A DNA stretch of 64,000 nt from Aliivibrio sp. S3MY1 (GTDB taxonomy: Bacteria; Pseudomonadota; Gammaproteobacteria; Enterobacterales; Vibrionaceae), in the NCBI RefSeq assembly GCF_028765575.1, contig NZ_JARACO010000001.1, forward strand, positions 62,001-126,000. Direction: 5' to 3'. Positions 9,323-17,691 of the stretch are shown here, piece after piece. Position numbers and translations under genes: made by a program. Each line of letters opens with the position of its first letter. Positions within the stretch are counted from its first letter, which is position 1. Below the pieces are notes generated by a model. That model saw only the letters and a list, made by a program, of their open reading frames with translations, had not been told where the DNA came from and did not search any database.

Positions 9323-9500
9323 CTTTAAACCCTTTGTATTTTTCTTTGCGAATGAAACTCCCCTTCCCTTTTTTGGCTTTCATTACTCTTGTTGTAAATA
9401 ATTGACTTGTAACAACCGCTTTTAAAGCGTTGTCTTTAATTTTACCTCTACCATGCTCAAATTCGGAAACTGGTAACACTTCTTTTTTACTCTTTTTCAT
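9300..9500 (-). CDS. arfA: Alternative ribosome-rescue factor A
   Basis: ArfA recruits release factor 2 to ribosomes stalled on mRNAs without a stop codon, as a backup to tmRNA. The 66-aa product has the family core GRGKIKDNALKAVV (about residues 17-30) and the basic KKGKGSFIRK motif (about 43-52). It has a short N-terminal extension compared with E. coli ArfA and lacks that protein's hydrophobic tail. ATG at 9498-9500 is preceded by AGAAG. The gene ends inside a strong hairpin, so the functional protein is probably made from truncated mRNA and the full-length form tagged by tmRNA; this regulation is inferred from the relatives. Confidence 0.88.
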   Translation of the reverse strand: MKKSKKEVLPVSEFEHGRGKIKDNALKAVVTSQLFTTRVMKAKKGKGSFIRKEKYKGFKEPYSKAA

Positions 9501-9633
9501 AACTTCTCGCTATCTTCTTGCTGTATAAATTTCGCACACATTGTCTTTTCTTTTACCTTTTAAGTCAAATTTGTTACTAATTTTTACTTTATCCTATTTG
9601 TTTTAGCCATTTTGCTTTAGAATCCTTTCGCCT

Positions 9634-9649
9634 AAGCAAACGATTAACT
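9634..9649 (+). promoter_or_regulatory. Candidate PurR operator upstream of pyrC
   Basis: AAGCAAACGATTAACT matches the PurR box (ANGCAANCGNTTNCNT) at all but one defined position. It lies 46 bases before the pyrC start. PurR control of pyrC is established in E. coli; here it is inferred from the site. Confidence 0.5.
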
Positions 9650-9694
9650 CAATGGTTCTTAGGCTCTTATTTCTTTTTCTGGTGGGAGCAGCAA

Positions 9695-10723
9695 ATGACA
9701 ACTTTAACAATTACTCGTCCTGATGATTGGCATTTACATCTACGTGATGGTGACGTATTAACTGACACTGTTCGTGATTCTGGCCGTTACAATGGCCGCG
9801 CATTAATTATGCCAAACCTAGTTCCACCAGTTACAACCACGGAACAAGCGCTTAGCTACCGTGACCGCATTCAAGCAGCAAACCCATCTGATACTTTCGC
9901 ACCTATCATGTCTTTATACCTAACGGAAAAGACAACATCAGACGAGATCCGTAAAGCGAAAGCAACAGGCCATATTGTTGCTGCTAAACTTTATCCTGCT
10001 GGTGCAACAACCAATTCAGATTCTGGCGTAAGCGACGTTAGCAAGGTTTACCCTGTATTAAAAACGATGCAAGAAGAAGGTATGCTCTTACTTATTCATG
10101 GTGAAGTAACGACACATGATGTTGATATTTTTGATCGTGAAAAAACCTTCCTTGATACCGTTCTTGCTCCTATCGTTAATGATTTCCCTGAGTTAAAAAT
10201 CGTTTTAGAGCACATCACGACTAAAGATGCGGCTGATTTTGTTAAAAACGCAGGCCCTAACGTAGCGGCAACCATTACAGCTCACCATTTATTGTTCAAC
10301 CGCAATCATATGTTAGTGGGTGGTATTAAGCCTCACTTCTACTGCTTACCAATCTTAAAACGTAACACCCATCAGCAAGCTTTAGTTGAAGCAGCAACAA
10401 GCGGTAATCCTAAATTCTTTATCGGTACAGACTCTGCACCACACGCGAAAGACAAAAAAGAAGCGGCTTGTGGTTGTGCCGGCTCTTATACCGCGCATGC
10501 CTCAATTGAATTATATGCTGAAGTATTTGAGAACGAAGGTAAATTAGAAAACCTTGAAGCATTCGCAAGCTTCAATGGCCCTGACTTTTATAACCTACCT
10601 CGCAACACTGATACGATTACTCTTGTAAAAGAAGCGTGGATCGCTCCTGAAACAATGACATTTGGCAATGACTTTGTTGTGCCAATTCGTGCAGGTGAAG
10701 CGATTGAATGGTTAGTCAAATAA
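9695..10723 (+). CDS. pyrC: Dihydroorotase
   Basis: Catalyses the reversible cyclisation of carbamoyl aspartate to dihydroorotate, the third step of pyrimidine synthesis, in the cytosol. The 342 aa length is close to E. coli PyrC. Metal ligands are visible: HLH at residues 13-15, the lysine of [10 protein letters not shown] (carboxylated in relatives), the His of LLIHGEV and LEHITT, and Asp in [10 protein letters not shown]. The start follows GGTGGGAG at good spacing. It is monocistronic, with a terminator after it, and a PurR-like site in front. Confidence 0.96.
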   Translation: MTTLTITRPDDWHLHLRDGDVLTDTVRDSGRYNGRALIMPNLVPPVTTTEQALSYRDRIQAANPSDTFAPIMSLYLTEKTTSDEIRKAKATGHIVAAKLYPAGATTNSDSGVSDVSKVYPVLKTMQEEGMLLLIHGEVTTHDVDIFDREKTFLDTVLAPIVNDFPELKIVLEHITTKDAADFVKNAGPNVAATITAHHLLFNRNHMLVGGIKPHFYCLPILKRNTHQQALVEAATSGNPKFFIGTDSAPHAKDKKEAACGCAGSYTAHASIELYAEVFENEGKLENLEAFASFNGPDFYNLPRNTDTITLVKEAWIAPETMTFGNDFVVPIRAGEAIEWLVK

Positions 10724-10770
10724 TCATCAATACTATTTACCTAATTGCTAAAATAGTATTAGGGTAAATA

Positions 10771-10803
10771 AAAATGGGATGCCAATTAGCGTCCCATTTT
10801 TGT
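10771..10803 (+). terminator. Terminator after pyrC
   Basis: AAAATGGGA pairs with TCCCATTTT around a 12-base loop, followed by T-rich sequence. The symmetrical A and T runs could also serve the convergent aldo/keto reductase gene. Confidence 0.8.
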
Positions 10804-10829
10804 TTCCGATTGATTCTGAGTGCTCTGCT

Positions 10830-11738
10830 CTATGGTACACCGTGGCCTTTTGACTCAACCCATACGCGATACCATTGTTCACGAGTTAGATTAATATCCA
10901 TCGCATCAACAGCGGCCTGCACACGCTCTATTTTACCAGAGCCAATAATTGGTAATGGCTTTGATGGTAACTTACGCACCCATGAATAAATCACTTGGTC
11001 AATACTTTTAGCCCCCACCTCTTCTTTTAGCTCTTCAAGGACTTTACGAACACGAATCACTTGCTCAGATTGTCCAGAGAAGATCGCTCCCCCCGCCAAA
11101 CATGACCATGCCATTGGCTTAATACGCTTCATTTGCAGTTGATCAAGCGTGCCATCATGCGCCACTTCAAAATTAAGTGGGTTAATTTCAACCTGATTCG
11201 TCACTAATGGTTTATCAAGACGTGATTGCAATAAATCAAAATGGCTTGGCGTGAAGTTAGAGACACCAAAATGCTTCACCTTGCCTTCTTTCTGTAACTG
11301 ATTAAACGTGTCTGCTACTTCATCTGCATCCATTAATACATCTAAGCGGTGGATCAAGAGTAGATCAATTTCAGAAATATTAAGGCGCGAAAGTGAGTTA
11401 TTCACTGAGTTAGTAATGTGTGCTTTTGAGGTATCGTAGTGATTTATTTTTCGATTTGGGAAATCCGAAGTGCATAAATTAATATCACACTTAGTGATGA
11501 TTTCAATTTGATCCCGAACAGAAGGATCTAATGCTAATGCTTCACCAAACAAAGCTTCACATTGATAGCCACCATAAATATCCGCATGGTCAACGGTGCT
11601 AATGCCTAGATCAATGTGTTGCTTTAGAAAGGTTAAACGTTGCTGAGCTGTCATGTTCCAATCAGCAGTTCTCCAGTAACCTTGTACAAGCTCTGAAAAT
11701 TCAGGGCCTTGTGGTGCTATCGTTGTTTTATTAATCAT
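10830..11738 (-). CDS. Aldo/keto reductase, YdhF-like
   Basis: A 302-aa NADPH-dependent oxidoreductase of the aldo/keto reductase superfamily, very similar along its length to E. coli YdhF. The N-terminus TIAPQGPEFS and the segment TVDHADIYGGYQCEA, which carries the catalytic Asp and Tyr, are shared with that protein. The catalytic Lys (TKCD) and His (LIHRLD) are also in place, and the C-terminal cofactor loop IIGSGKIERV is typical. The natural substrate is unknown. It stands alone, convergent with pyrC. Confidence 0.9.
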   Translation of the reverse strand: MINKTTIAPQGPEFSELVQGYWRTADWNMTAQQRLTFLKQHIDLGISTVDHADIYGGYQCEALFGEALALDPSVRDQIEIITKCDINLCTSDFPNRKINHYDTSKAHITNSVNNSLSRLNISEIDLLLIHRLDVLMDADEVADTFNQLQKEGKVKHFGVSNFTPSHFDLLQSRLDKPLVTNQVEINPLNFEVAHDGTLDQLQMKRIKPMAWSCLAGGAIFSGQSEQVIRVRKVLEELKEEVGAKSIDQVIYSWVRKLPSKPLPIIGSGKIERVQAAVDAMDINLTREQWYRVWVESKGHGVP

Positions 11739-12047
11739 TATTATCTCCGTAGTATCCTTTTATAGTAGAGGCTATATGCAGAGTTACAGTGACGAAGATC
11801 TTAAAATCAACATAATGAGTATATAATAGTATTAGATCAAATAGTTATATTAACAATTTCATCAATTTTCTATTTTTTAGCAACAAAAATGGTTCAGTAA
11901 TGCCCGTATTAAAATATTCTAAATTAGCGCCTCCATATCGCTGAGATATCATCCTAGAAAAGTAATCCTTAATTGATTAATAAGTATTGCACTCGATATA
12001 GTGGATACGTAGAATTACCAAAAATCAAACGAGTGGTTAATAACAAC

Positions 12048-12371
12048 ATGATAAAAAATCGATTTTATGCCTTATTGTTGGCATTAGTTTCATTTGGAAG
12101 CACGGCTGATATCGTCGCAACACCAGAGAACGAGGACATTTGTCAAGCAAAATACGTAAAAGCCGTATTTGATCAACAAGTACAATACAGTAACTCTAAA
12201 AATACAGCACAAGTACGTAGAACCGCTGAACGACATATTGACCGCTCACGTGAAGTTTATTATGAAACAAATAGCTTTTGTTCTGCACTCAATTATCTAG
12301 TCAAGGATGCCTCTGGTGAATTACTAGACGATTTTCAACGAGCTAAAAAAGGCGAATCTCAGTATAAATAA
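12048..12371 (+). CDS. Small secreted protein of unknown function
   Basis: From ATG at 12048 the frame gives 107 aa with a signal peptide (MIKNRFYALLLALVSFGSTA, cleavage near residue 20). Two Cys residues (DICQAKY and SFCSAL) could form a disulfide, and the middle is charged and probably helical. The frame is open further upstream to a TTG at 11973, but that adds a basic stretch that would bury the signal peptide, so I chose the ATG. The ribosome binding site is weak. I do not recognise the family. Confidence 0.65.
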   Translation: MIKNRFYALLLALVSFGSTADIVATPENEDICQAKYVKAVFDQQVQYSNSKNTAQVRRTAERHIDRSREVYYETNSFCSALNYLVKDASGELLDDFQRAKKGESQYK

Positions 12372-12373
12372 AA

Positions 12374-12413
12374 AAATAAGAAGCATAAATAATTGATTTA
12401 TGCTTCTTATTTA
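12374..12413. terminator. Bidirectional terminator
   Basis: A long inverted repeat (AATAAGAAGCATAAAT / ATTTATGCTTCTTATT) with A and T runs sits between the convergent small secreted protein and DUF3820 genes. Confidence 0.8.
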
Positions 12414-12425
12414 TTGCGACTTCTA

Positions 12426-12647
12426 TTATCTACGATATTTTAAAGGACGAATAACTTCATCTAGTCCTTCAATCTTCATTGCTAAACATAGTGCCATTAA
12501 CTCTCCTAATTCCCCTTCAGGAAAGCCTCCTTTTCGATCAAACCATAAAAGATACTCTTCAGGAAGATCAATCAATACTCTCCCCGCATATTTTCCAAAC
12601 GGCATTTGCATCTGTGTTAATTTAACGATTTGCTCTTTATTGAACAT
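12426..12647 (-). CDS. DUF3820 family protein
   Basis: The 73-aa cytosolic protein has the features of the DUF3820 family (also called putative quorum-sensing-regulated virulence factor): MPFGKYAGRVLIDLPEEYLLW near residues 15-35 and a charged C-terminus. The biochemical role is unknown. Its start overlaps the end of the Nudix gene by 11 bases, so the two are likely cotranscribed. Confidence 0.8.
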   Translation of the reverse strand: MFNKEQIVKLTQMQMPFGKYAGRVLIDLPEEYLLWFDRKGGFPEGELGELMALCLAMKIEGLDEVIRPLKYRR

Positions 12648-13164
12648 GTAAACGCTCTTTGACGATCAAGTGAAGTAAAAAGGTTTCACGCTCAATACTC
12701 ATGCCTTTCTTTTCACTATGAGCAATAATATCTTCATTATGTGCAATCGCTTCATGAATATTAATCCACACTGGCTTCATTCCATTACGGATTTCATAGC
12801 TTTCATAATTAGTTTCACCAAGTTCTTTATCTGTATCACAGGTATAACAGTATGAAATCATATGTAGAACATTACATTCATGCTTGTACCAAGGGCGGAA
12901 TTCTTCATAAATACCAAATGGTTCGATGTTAGAAATATTTTTAGCACCCGTTTCTTCTTCAATTTCTCTAACTAAGCCCGCAATGACATCTTCACCATCA
13001 TCAATACCACCACCAGGTAATGAGTAATCATGATAGCGCTCAGTATATAGAAGAAGTATATCTTCTCCTTTTAAAACAATCGCGCGCGTCGCATTACGTT
13101 GAAGGATTTTTTTATTATCTAAACGCTCTAGATCTGGATGCGTTGTAATATTTAAAATTCGCAT
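12637..13164 (-). CDS. Nudix hydrolase
   Basis: A predicted pyrophosphatase that acts on a nucleotide or other diphosphate. The complete Nudix box (G, five residues, E, seven residues, REIEEETG) begins at GGGIDDGE near residue 51. The rest of the fold is of ordinary length (175 aa). I chose the ATG at 13164 because the frame can only be extended by four codons to a TTG that lies too close to the upstream AGTAGG. The substrate cannot be told from the sequence. It overlaps the DUF3820 gene downstream. Confidence 0.85.
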   Translation of the reverse strand: MRILNITTHPDLERLDNKKILQRNATRAIVLKGEDILLLYTERYHDYSLPGGGIDDGEDVIAGLVREIEEETGAKNISNIEPFGIYEEFRPWYKHECNVLHMISYCYTCDTDKELGETNYESYEIRNGMKPVWINIHEAIAHNEDIIAHSEKKGMSIERETFLLHLIVKERLHVQ

Positions 13165-13370
13165 AAAAACTGACAAGCCTACTTAAAAAATAACACTCGC
13201 ATTATACGCACTTTGTTTTTTGTTGCAGCAATCAAATAACCACTGAATTTTAATCATCACCCCTACCAAGTGTAAAGAATGTGTAAATATTGTGATAGGT
13301 AACTACTTCTTTTATTCATCATTTCATATAATAGTGCCTCAAAATAATTACAATTCAAGGAAGTCTCAAC

Positions 13371-13826
13371 ATGAAAGCAATTAAAACACTGGTTATCGCA
13401 TCGACTCTTTTGGCTTCAACGTCTGTTTTAGCCCACACTTTTAACGAAGCGGACAAAGCAATAAAATACCGTCAAGCGGCATTCACTATGATCGCAGGTA
13501 ACGTGAGTGAAATGGGTGAAATGGTTAAAGGTAAAGCCGATTGGAGTGACGCTATTTTTTCTAAGCGTGCCAATCAATTGGCTCAGCTTTCTTTAATGCC
13601 ACTTGATGCTTTCTATGTAGAAGGCTCAGACAAAGGAAAAACAAATGCCTTACCTAAGGTATGGACAAACTTTCCTGATTTTGAAGCTCGTCTAGCGCAA
13701 TTCCAAGAAGATACTGCCGCTCTAGCTAGTATCTCAGATGGCGGTGATAAAGCGGCGATCCGTAAGGCTTTTGGAAAAGCAGTAAAAAACTGTAAAGCCT
13801 GTCATTCAGATTACAAAGCAAAATAA
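13371..13826 (+). CDS. Cytochrome c'
   Basis: A periplasmic class II c-type cytochrome of 151 aa. It has a signal peptide (about 1-21, cleavage after VLA) and a haem-binding CKACH near the C-terminus, the typical place for cytochrome c'. The four-helix body (EADKAIKYRQAAFTMIAGN at its start) fits the family. Cytochromes c' bind NO or take part in electron transfer. The b561 gene starts 26 bases downstream, so the two probably form an electron-transfer unit. ATG follows AAGGAAG. Confidence 0.92.
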   Translation: MKAIKTLVIASTLLASTSVLAHTFNEADKAIKYRQAAFTMIAGNVSEMGEMVKGKADWSDAIFSKRANQLAQLSLMPLDAFYVEGSDKGKTNALPKVWTNFPDFEARLAQFQEDTAALASISDGGDKAAIRKAFGKAVKNCKACHSDYKAK

Positions 13827-13852
13827 TTAGATAGAATAGTCGAAGGATAAAT

Positions 13853-14503
13853 ATGAAAATCTGGGATAGTTTTGTCCGGGTTTATCATTGGAGCCAAGTG
13901 ATTTTACTTGGCTCTCTTTGGTATACTGCAGAAGAAGGTTTGATGGAGTGGCATTTTACTCTTGCTTACCTTCTAATGGCCTTGTTAGGAACAAGAATTA
14001 TTTGGGGAGTTATTGGTAGTGACACCGCAAAATTTTCCCACTTTGTCACCTCTCCTAAAAAAGCGATTAGTTACTTATCATTAGAGAAAAAAGGGACGTT
14101 ATCTCACTCTATTGGTCATAACCCTGCTGGTGGTTACATGGTGCTTGGGCTATTCTTCTTGCTAACACTTCAGTTAGTCACTGGATTATTTAGTAATGAT
14201 GATATCCTTTCTGAAGGCCCTTTGGCTTCATTAGTTAGTTATGATGTAAGTGGGTTTTTAACTCAAATACATCATCAAAACTTTGATATTCTTCTTGGGT
14301 TTATTAGTTTACACATCGCCGCGGTTTTCTTTTATCGACTTAAAGGAATTAATTTAATTAAGCCAATGTTGACTGGATATGCCGAGCTCACAGGACATAC
14401 TCCAAAAATGAAACATGCTGTCATTGCATGGGGCATTTTTGCCGTGATATTTTTCCTTATCTACTTTTTTTGGGCAGGCGAAGTCATAAGCTATCTTTTT
14501 TAA
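13853..14503 (+). CDS. Cytochrome b561 family membrane protein
   Basis: The 216-aa inner-membrane dihaem cytochrome b has the family start KIWDSFVRVYHWSQ with a haem-ligand His, a second His pair in the later helices (SLHIAAVFFYR), and four to five hydrophobic helices. It probably passes electrons from quinol to the preceding cytochrome c'. It is cotranscribed with that gene (ATG after GAAGGA). The pairing of cytochrome c' with b561 is common in proteobacteria. Confidence 0.88.
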   Translation: MKIWDSFVRVYHWSQVILLGSLWYTAEEGLMEWHFTLAYLLMALLGTRIIWGVIGSDTAKFSHFVTSPKKAISYLSLEKKGTLSHSIGHNPAGGYMVLGLFFLLTLQLVTGLFSNDDILSEGPLASLVSYDVSGFLTQIHHQNFDILLGFISLHIAAVFFYRLKGINLIKPMLTGYAELTGHTPKMKHAVIAWGIFAVIFFLIYFFWAGEVISYLF

Positions 14504-14510
14504 AATAACA

Positions 14511-14542
14511 AAAAAGGGCATCCACTCTGAGTCGATGCCCTC
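14511..14542 (-). terminator. Terminator of ktrAB
   Basis: GGGCATC / GATGCCC with a run of six T on the minus strand, just after the ktrB stop codon. It may also stop the opposing b561 transcript. Confidence 0.75.
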
Positions 14543-14569
14543 TATATACTGCTTATAATGTTTCTAGCA

Positions 14570-15934
14570 TTAACCCGTTAACACATTCTCGTCAGGGTAT
14601 TTCACACGCGAGGTTTCTGGTCTTGCAAGCATATAGGCTAAGGTTAATGGCCCAATACGACCTATAATCATCACGATAACCATAATAAACTTGCCAGGCT
14701 CAGACAGCTCTGCGGTTAATCCTGCCGTTAAACCGACTGTCGCAAACGCTGAAATAACTTCAAACATCACCTTATCAAACCCTGTATTCTCAGTCAGCAT
14801 CAATGAAAACATTGCAATTGAAAGTAACGATCCACTCACCACAATAATCGCCAGAGATTTAGTCACAATCGCCCAACTCACGGTTCTTTTAAACATCACT
14901 ACATGCTTTTTCTGTCGTAGGAAAGTCCACGTTGCAACTGCGGCGACTGTAATGGTCGACACTTTTAAGCCACCACCGGTAGAGGTTGAACCTGCACCAA
15001 TTAGCATCAATATGATCATGATAAACAGCGCAGGTTGCGTGAAGTGAGTTAAATCTACACTGTTAAAGCCAGCAGTACGAGCGCTTGCTGATTGAAAGAA
15101 GGCGGCTAACCATTTATCACCGGCAGATAATGACGCTAATGTGCTTGGATTATTATATTCAAGTACATAGAAAAATAAGGTACCTACAATTAATAGTGTT
15201 GGCGTTGCAATGACCATTATTTTGGTATGCAATTGGAGGCGACTAAATCCTTTTGAGCTATTTTTAACTAAATCGACGATAACGGTAAACCCTAAACCAC
15301 CACCAATAAACAAGCACGATAAGGTAAAAATAACCAACGGATCCCCCACATACCCCATTAAGCTATCAGAGAATAAGGAAAACCCTGCATTGTTAAATGC
15401 CGAAATAGAGTGAAACGCGGCGTAAAATAAGCCTTTTGCTAACCCAAGATCAGGAACCCAACGAAAAGAGAGAATCATCATTCCTATCAGCTCTGCGACT
15501 AAGGCAAAGCAAATAATACTTTTTATCAACTTACGTAGGTTGACTTTCTTTTCTTGTCCTAACGCCTCTTTTGCCAATGCTTGTTGACGCAAACTTAACC
15601 GTAAACCAAACACATAGAGTAAAACCGCAGACAAGGTCATTTGTCCAAGGCCACCGATTTGCATCAGGAACATTAAAACGATTTTTCCGCTTATCGTAAA
15701 ATGAGAGCCGGTATCGACCACACCAAGTCCTGTTACACTGATTGCCGAGGTCGCTGTAAATAATGCGTCCATAAAACTCAAGCCAGAGACAGAGAATACT
15801 GGAAGAGTGAGCAGTAATGCAGAAGGCAAAAGAATAGCCAAAAATGAGAAAAGGATGATCCTTGGTTCAGACCACTCTTTTGCTTTTTGGTTATTCTTTA
15901 ATGGAAATAATCCACGCTTGGGTAAGTAATTCAT
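14570..15934 (-). CDS. ktrB: Sodium-dependent potassium transporter KtrB
   Basis: The 454-aa membrane subunit carries K+ together with Na+. The four pore loops are visible, each with the filter glycine: SVTGLG, NNAGFS, RTAGFN and TVGLTAG. The flexible intramembrane gate GSTSTGGG is present before the fifth helix pair. It closely resembles Vibrio alginolyticus KtrB in length and in its ends (REQALAKEALGQ-like region and C-terminal VLTG). Its ATG overlaps the ktrA stop by four bases. Activity depends on the KtrA ring. Confidence 0.95.
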   Translation of the reverse strand: MNYLPKRGLFPLKNNQKAKEWSEPRIILFSFLAILLPSALLLTLPVFSVSGLSFMDALFTATSAISVTGLGVVDTGSHFTISGKIVLMFLMQIGGLGQMTLSAVLLYVFGLRLSLRQQALAKEALGQEKKVNLRKLIKSIICFALVAELIGMMILSFRWVPDLGLAKGLFYAAFHSISAFNNAGFSLFSDSLMGYVGDPLVIFTLSCLFIGGGLGFTVIVDLVKNSSKGFSRLQLHTKIMVIATPTLLIVGTLFFYVLEYNNPSTLASLSAGDKWLAAFFQSASARTAGFNSVDLTHFTQPALFIMIILMLIGAGSTSTGGGLKVSTITVAAVATWTFLRQKKHVVMFKRTVSWAIVTKSLAIIVVSGSLLSIAMFSLMLTENTGFDKVMFEVISAFATVGLTAGLTAELSEPGKFIMVIVMIIGRIGPLTLAYMLARPETSRVKYPDENVLTG

Positions 15935-16593
15935 AATGTTTTAATTTTCTGCGCCAACTTTTCTTCTGGCCCAACAATAATAAGGATATCTCCAATTTCA
16001 AGCTCTTTACTGTGCTCTGGTGCGGTCATGACTTCAGGGCCACGTTTAATTGCCAGTATTTTCACCTCAGACATTTGACAAAAGTCTAGCTGTCCTAATG
16101 ATTTCCCCATATTAGCACCGCCAATCACGATTTCAGTTATCGCGAGCCCACTTCCCAACAGGTGAAAATCAAATACGCGTCTGTCTAACATTTTTCTTGC
16201 CACGCGGATCCCCATGTCTCTTTCTGGAAGGATAATATGGTCAGCCCCTATTTTTGTCAGAATTTTAGCGTGAAACTTATCGTTCGCTTTTACCCAAACC
16301 GTCTTAACCCCCGCCTCTTTAAGCACTAGTGTCGTTAAAATACTCGCATTAATATCAGAGCCAATCGCAACCATCACCATATCGTACTCATCGAGTTTCA
16401 ATTCAGAAATTGTCTCTTCATTGGCACAGTTAGCAACGATTGCTGTGGATACAAAGTCAGTGGCTTTTTTTACTCGATCTTCATTTATATCAATAGCCAG
16501 CACTTGTGAACCGTATTGGTGTAACTCTTCACATACCGTCAGTCCAAAACGACCTAACCCAATCACAGCATATTGTTTATTTTTTGCTTTCAT
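15931..16593 (-). CDS. ktrA: Potassium uptake regulatory subunit KtrA
   Basis: The 220-aa cytosolic protein forms the nucleotide-binding ring that gates KtrB. The N-terminal Rossmann domain starts with AVIGLGRFG, and an acidic DIN follows the second strand for ribose binding. The C-terminal RCK_C domain runs from about residue 135 (GLAITEI...) and ends EIGDILIIVGPEEKLA. I chose the ATG at 16593 because it aligns with the Vibrio relatives and has GTGAGTGA in front; a GTG three codons upstream is possible. It is the first gene of the ktrAB operon. Confidence 0.93.
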   Translation of the reverse strand: MKAKNKQYAVIGLGRFGLTVCEELHQYGSQVLAIDINEDRVKKATDFVSTAIVANCANEETISELKLDEYDMVMVAIGSDINASILTTLVLKEAGVKTVWVKANDKFHAKILTKIGADHIILPERDMGIRVARKMLDRRVFDFHLLGSGLAITEIVIGGANMGKSLGQLDFCQMSEVKILAIKRGPEVMTAPEHSKELEIGDILIIVGPEEKLAQKIKTL

Positions 16594-16725
16594 CCAATTC
16601 ACTCACTTTAATAATCACGAGATAAGAGAAGTTTCGTTTTGGCATCATCCTCTTAGATAATCCTAAGTTCAATCTAATTGAGGTTCTTGATTAAAGAAAC
16701 GTCATGACGGTATTAAAGCTAAGAC

Positions 16726-16741
16726 ACGCAAAAGGTTGCGA
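16726..16741 (+). promoter_or_regulatory. Candidate PurR operator upstream of deoD
   Basis: ACGCAAAAGGTTGCGA matches the palindromic PurR consensus ACGCAAACGTTTGCGT at 13 of 16 positions. It lies about 190 bases before the deoD start. Functional role is inferred only. Confidence 0.4.
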
Positions 16742-16806
16742 TTGCCCTTTTACTTTCAACATATTTAGTTATCAATAGTGAAAATAACATAACAACTAAG
16801 GTAAAA

Positions 16807-16822
16807 TGTGACATTAATCTCA
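16807..16822 (+). promoter_or_regulatory. Candidate CRP site upstream of deoD
   Basis: TGTGA, six bases, TCTCA: one mismatch to the CRP half-site pair TGTGA-N6-TCACA. It lies about 110 bases before deoD. CRP control of nucleoside catabolism is known in enterics. Confidence 0.4.
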
Positions 16823-16929
16823 TGACACCTTAAAATATAGGCATAAAATAGCCACATAACGAACAAGATTGTTCAACACTTTTAGTTACACTGAATTATA
16901 TTTAACTTTTAAGAACCGGAGACCTTATT

Positions 16930-17640
16930 ATGGCTACCCCACACATTAATGCTCAACTTGGCGATTTCGCAGAAACCGTTCTAATGCCAGGTGATCCACT
17001 ACGCGCAAAATTCATTGCTGAAAACTTCCTAGAAGATGTTACTCAGGTATGTGATGTGCGTAATATGTTTGGTTACACTGGTACTTACAAAGGTAAAAAA
17101 GTATCGGTTATGGGTCACGGCATGGGTATTCCATCTTGTTGTATCTATGTTCATGAGCTAATCGCAGAGTTCGGCGTGAAAAACGTCATTCGTGTAGGTA
17201 GCTGTGGCGCTGTGCATGATGACGTTAAATTAATGGACGTTGTTATTGGTATGGGTGCATCTACTGATTCAAAAGTAAACCGTATTCGTTTCAACAACCA
17301 CGACTTCGCAGCCATCGCTGATTTCGGTTTGTTAGAAACCGCCGTTGCTCAAGCGCGTGAGTTAAACGTTCCTGTAAAAGTAGGTAATGTATTCTCTGCG
17401 GACCTTTTCTATTCACCAGAAGCTGATCTGTTCGAAAAAATGGAAAAATTAGGCATCCTTGGTGTTGATATGGAAGCGGCAGGTATTTACGGTGTAGCCG
17501 CAGATTTAGGTGCAAAAGCCCTAACTATTCTAACGGTTTCAGACCACATCAAACGCGGTGAGAAATTAAGCTCTGAAGATCGTCAAAAATCATTCAACGA
17601 CATGATGACTGTTGCGCTAGAAACAGCGATTAAACTGTAA
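16930..17640 (+). CDS. deoD: Purine nucleoside phosphorylase, DeoD type
   Basis: Cleaves purine (deoxy)nucleosides with phosphate to the free base and (deoxy)ribose-1-phosphate, in the cytosol. The 236-aa protein matches the hexameric DeoD family: TPHINA at the start, the phosphate-binding [10 protein letters not shown] and RVGSCGA, and the catalytic Asp in SDHI. It may form a transcription unit with the zinc-ribbon gene and SorC regulator that follow in the same direction, although a hairpin separates them. vibrios can hold a second deoD in a deo operon elsewhere; this one stands without deoA/B/C. Confidence 0.95.
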   Translation: MATPHINAQLGDFAETVLMPGDPLRAKFIAENFLEDVTQVCDVRNMFGYTGTYKGKKVSVMGHGMGIPSCCIYVHELIAEFGVKNVIRVGSCGAVHDDVKLMDVVIGMGASTDSKVNRIRFNNHDFAAIADFGLLETAVAQARELNVPVKVGNVFSADLFYSPEADLFEKMEKLGILGVDMEAAGIYGVAADLGAKALTILTVSDHIKRGEKLSSEDRQKSFNDMMTVALETAIKL

Positions 17641-17648
17641 TTATGTTT

Positions 17649-17668
17649 GCGCCAGAAAGGTCTGGCGC
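17649..17668 (+). other. Hairpin between deoD and the following gene
   Basis: A perfect inverted repeat GCGCCAGA / TCTGGCGC with a four-base loop. No T run follows, so it is more likely an mRNA stabilising or processing element, or a weak attenuator, than a simple terminator. Confidence 0.6.
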
Positions 17669-17691
17669 TATAAATCTATAAGGGGCGTCTA

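Larger units (their letters stand above)
16594..16929. promoter_or_regulatory. Divergent control region between ktrA and deoD
   Basis: These 336 bases hold the promoters of both divergent transcripts. On the deoD side are a PurR-like palindrome (16726-16741) and a CRP-like site (16807-16822), listed separately. AAGAACCGGAGA just before 16930 is the deoD ribosome binding site. Confidence 0.6.
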
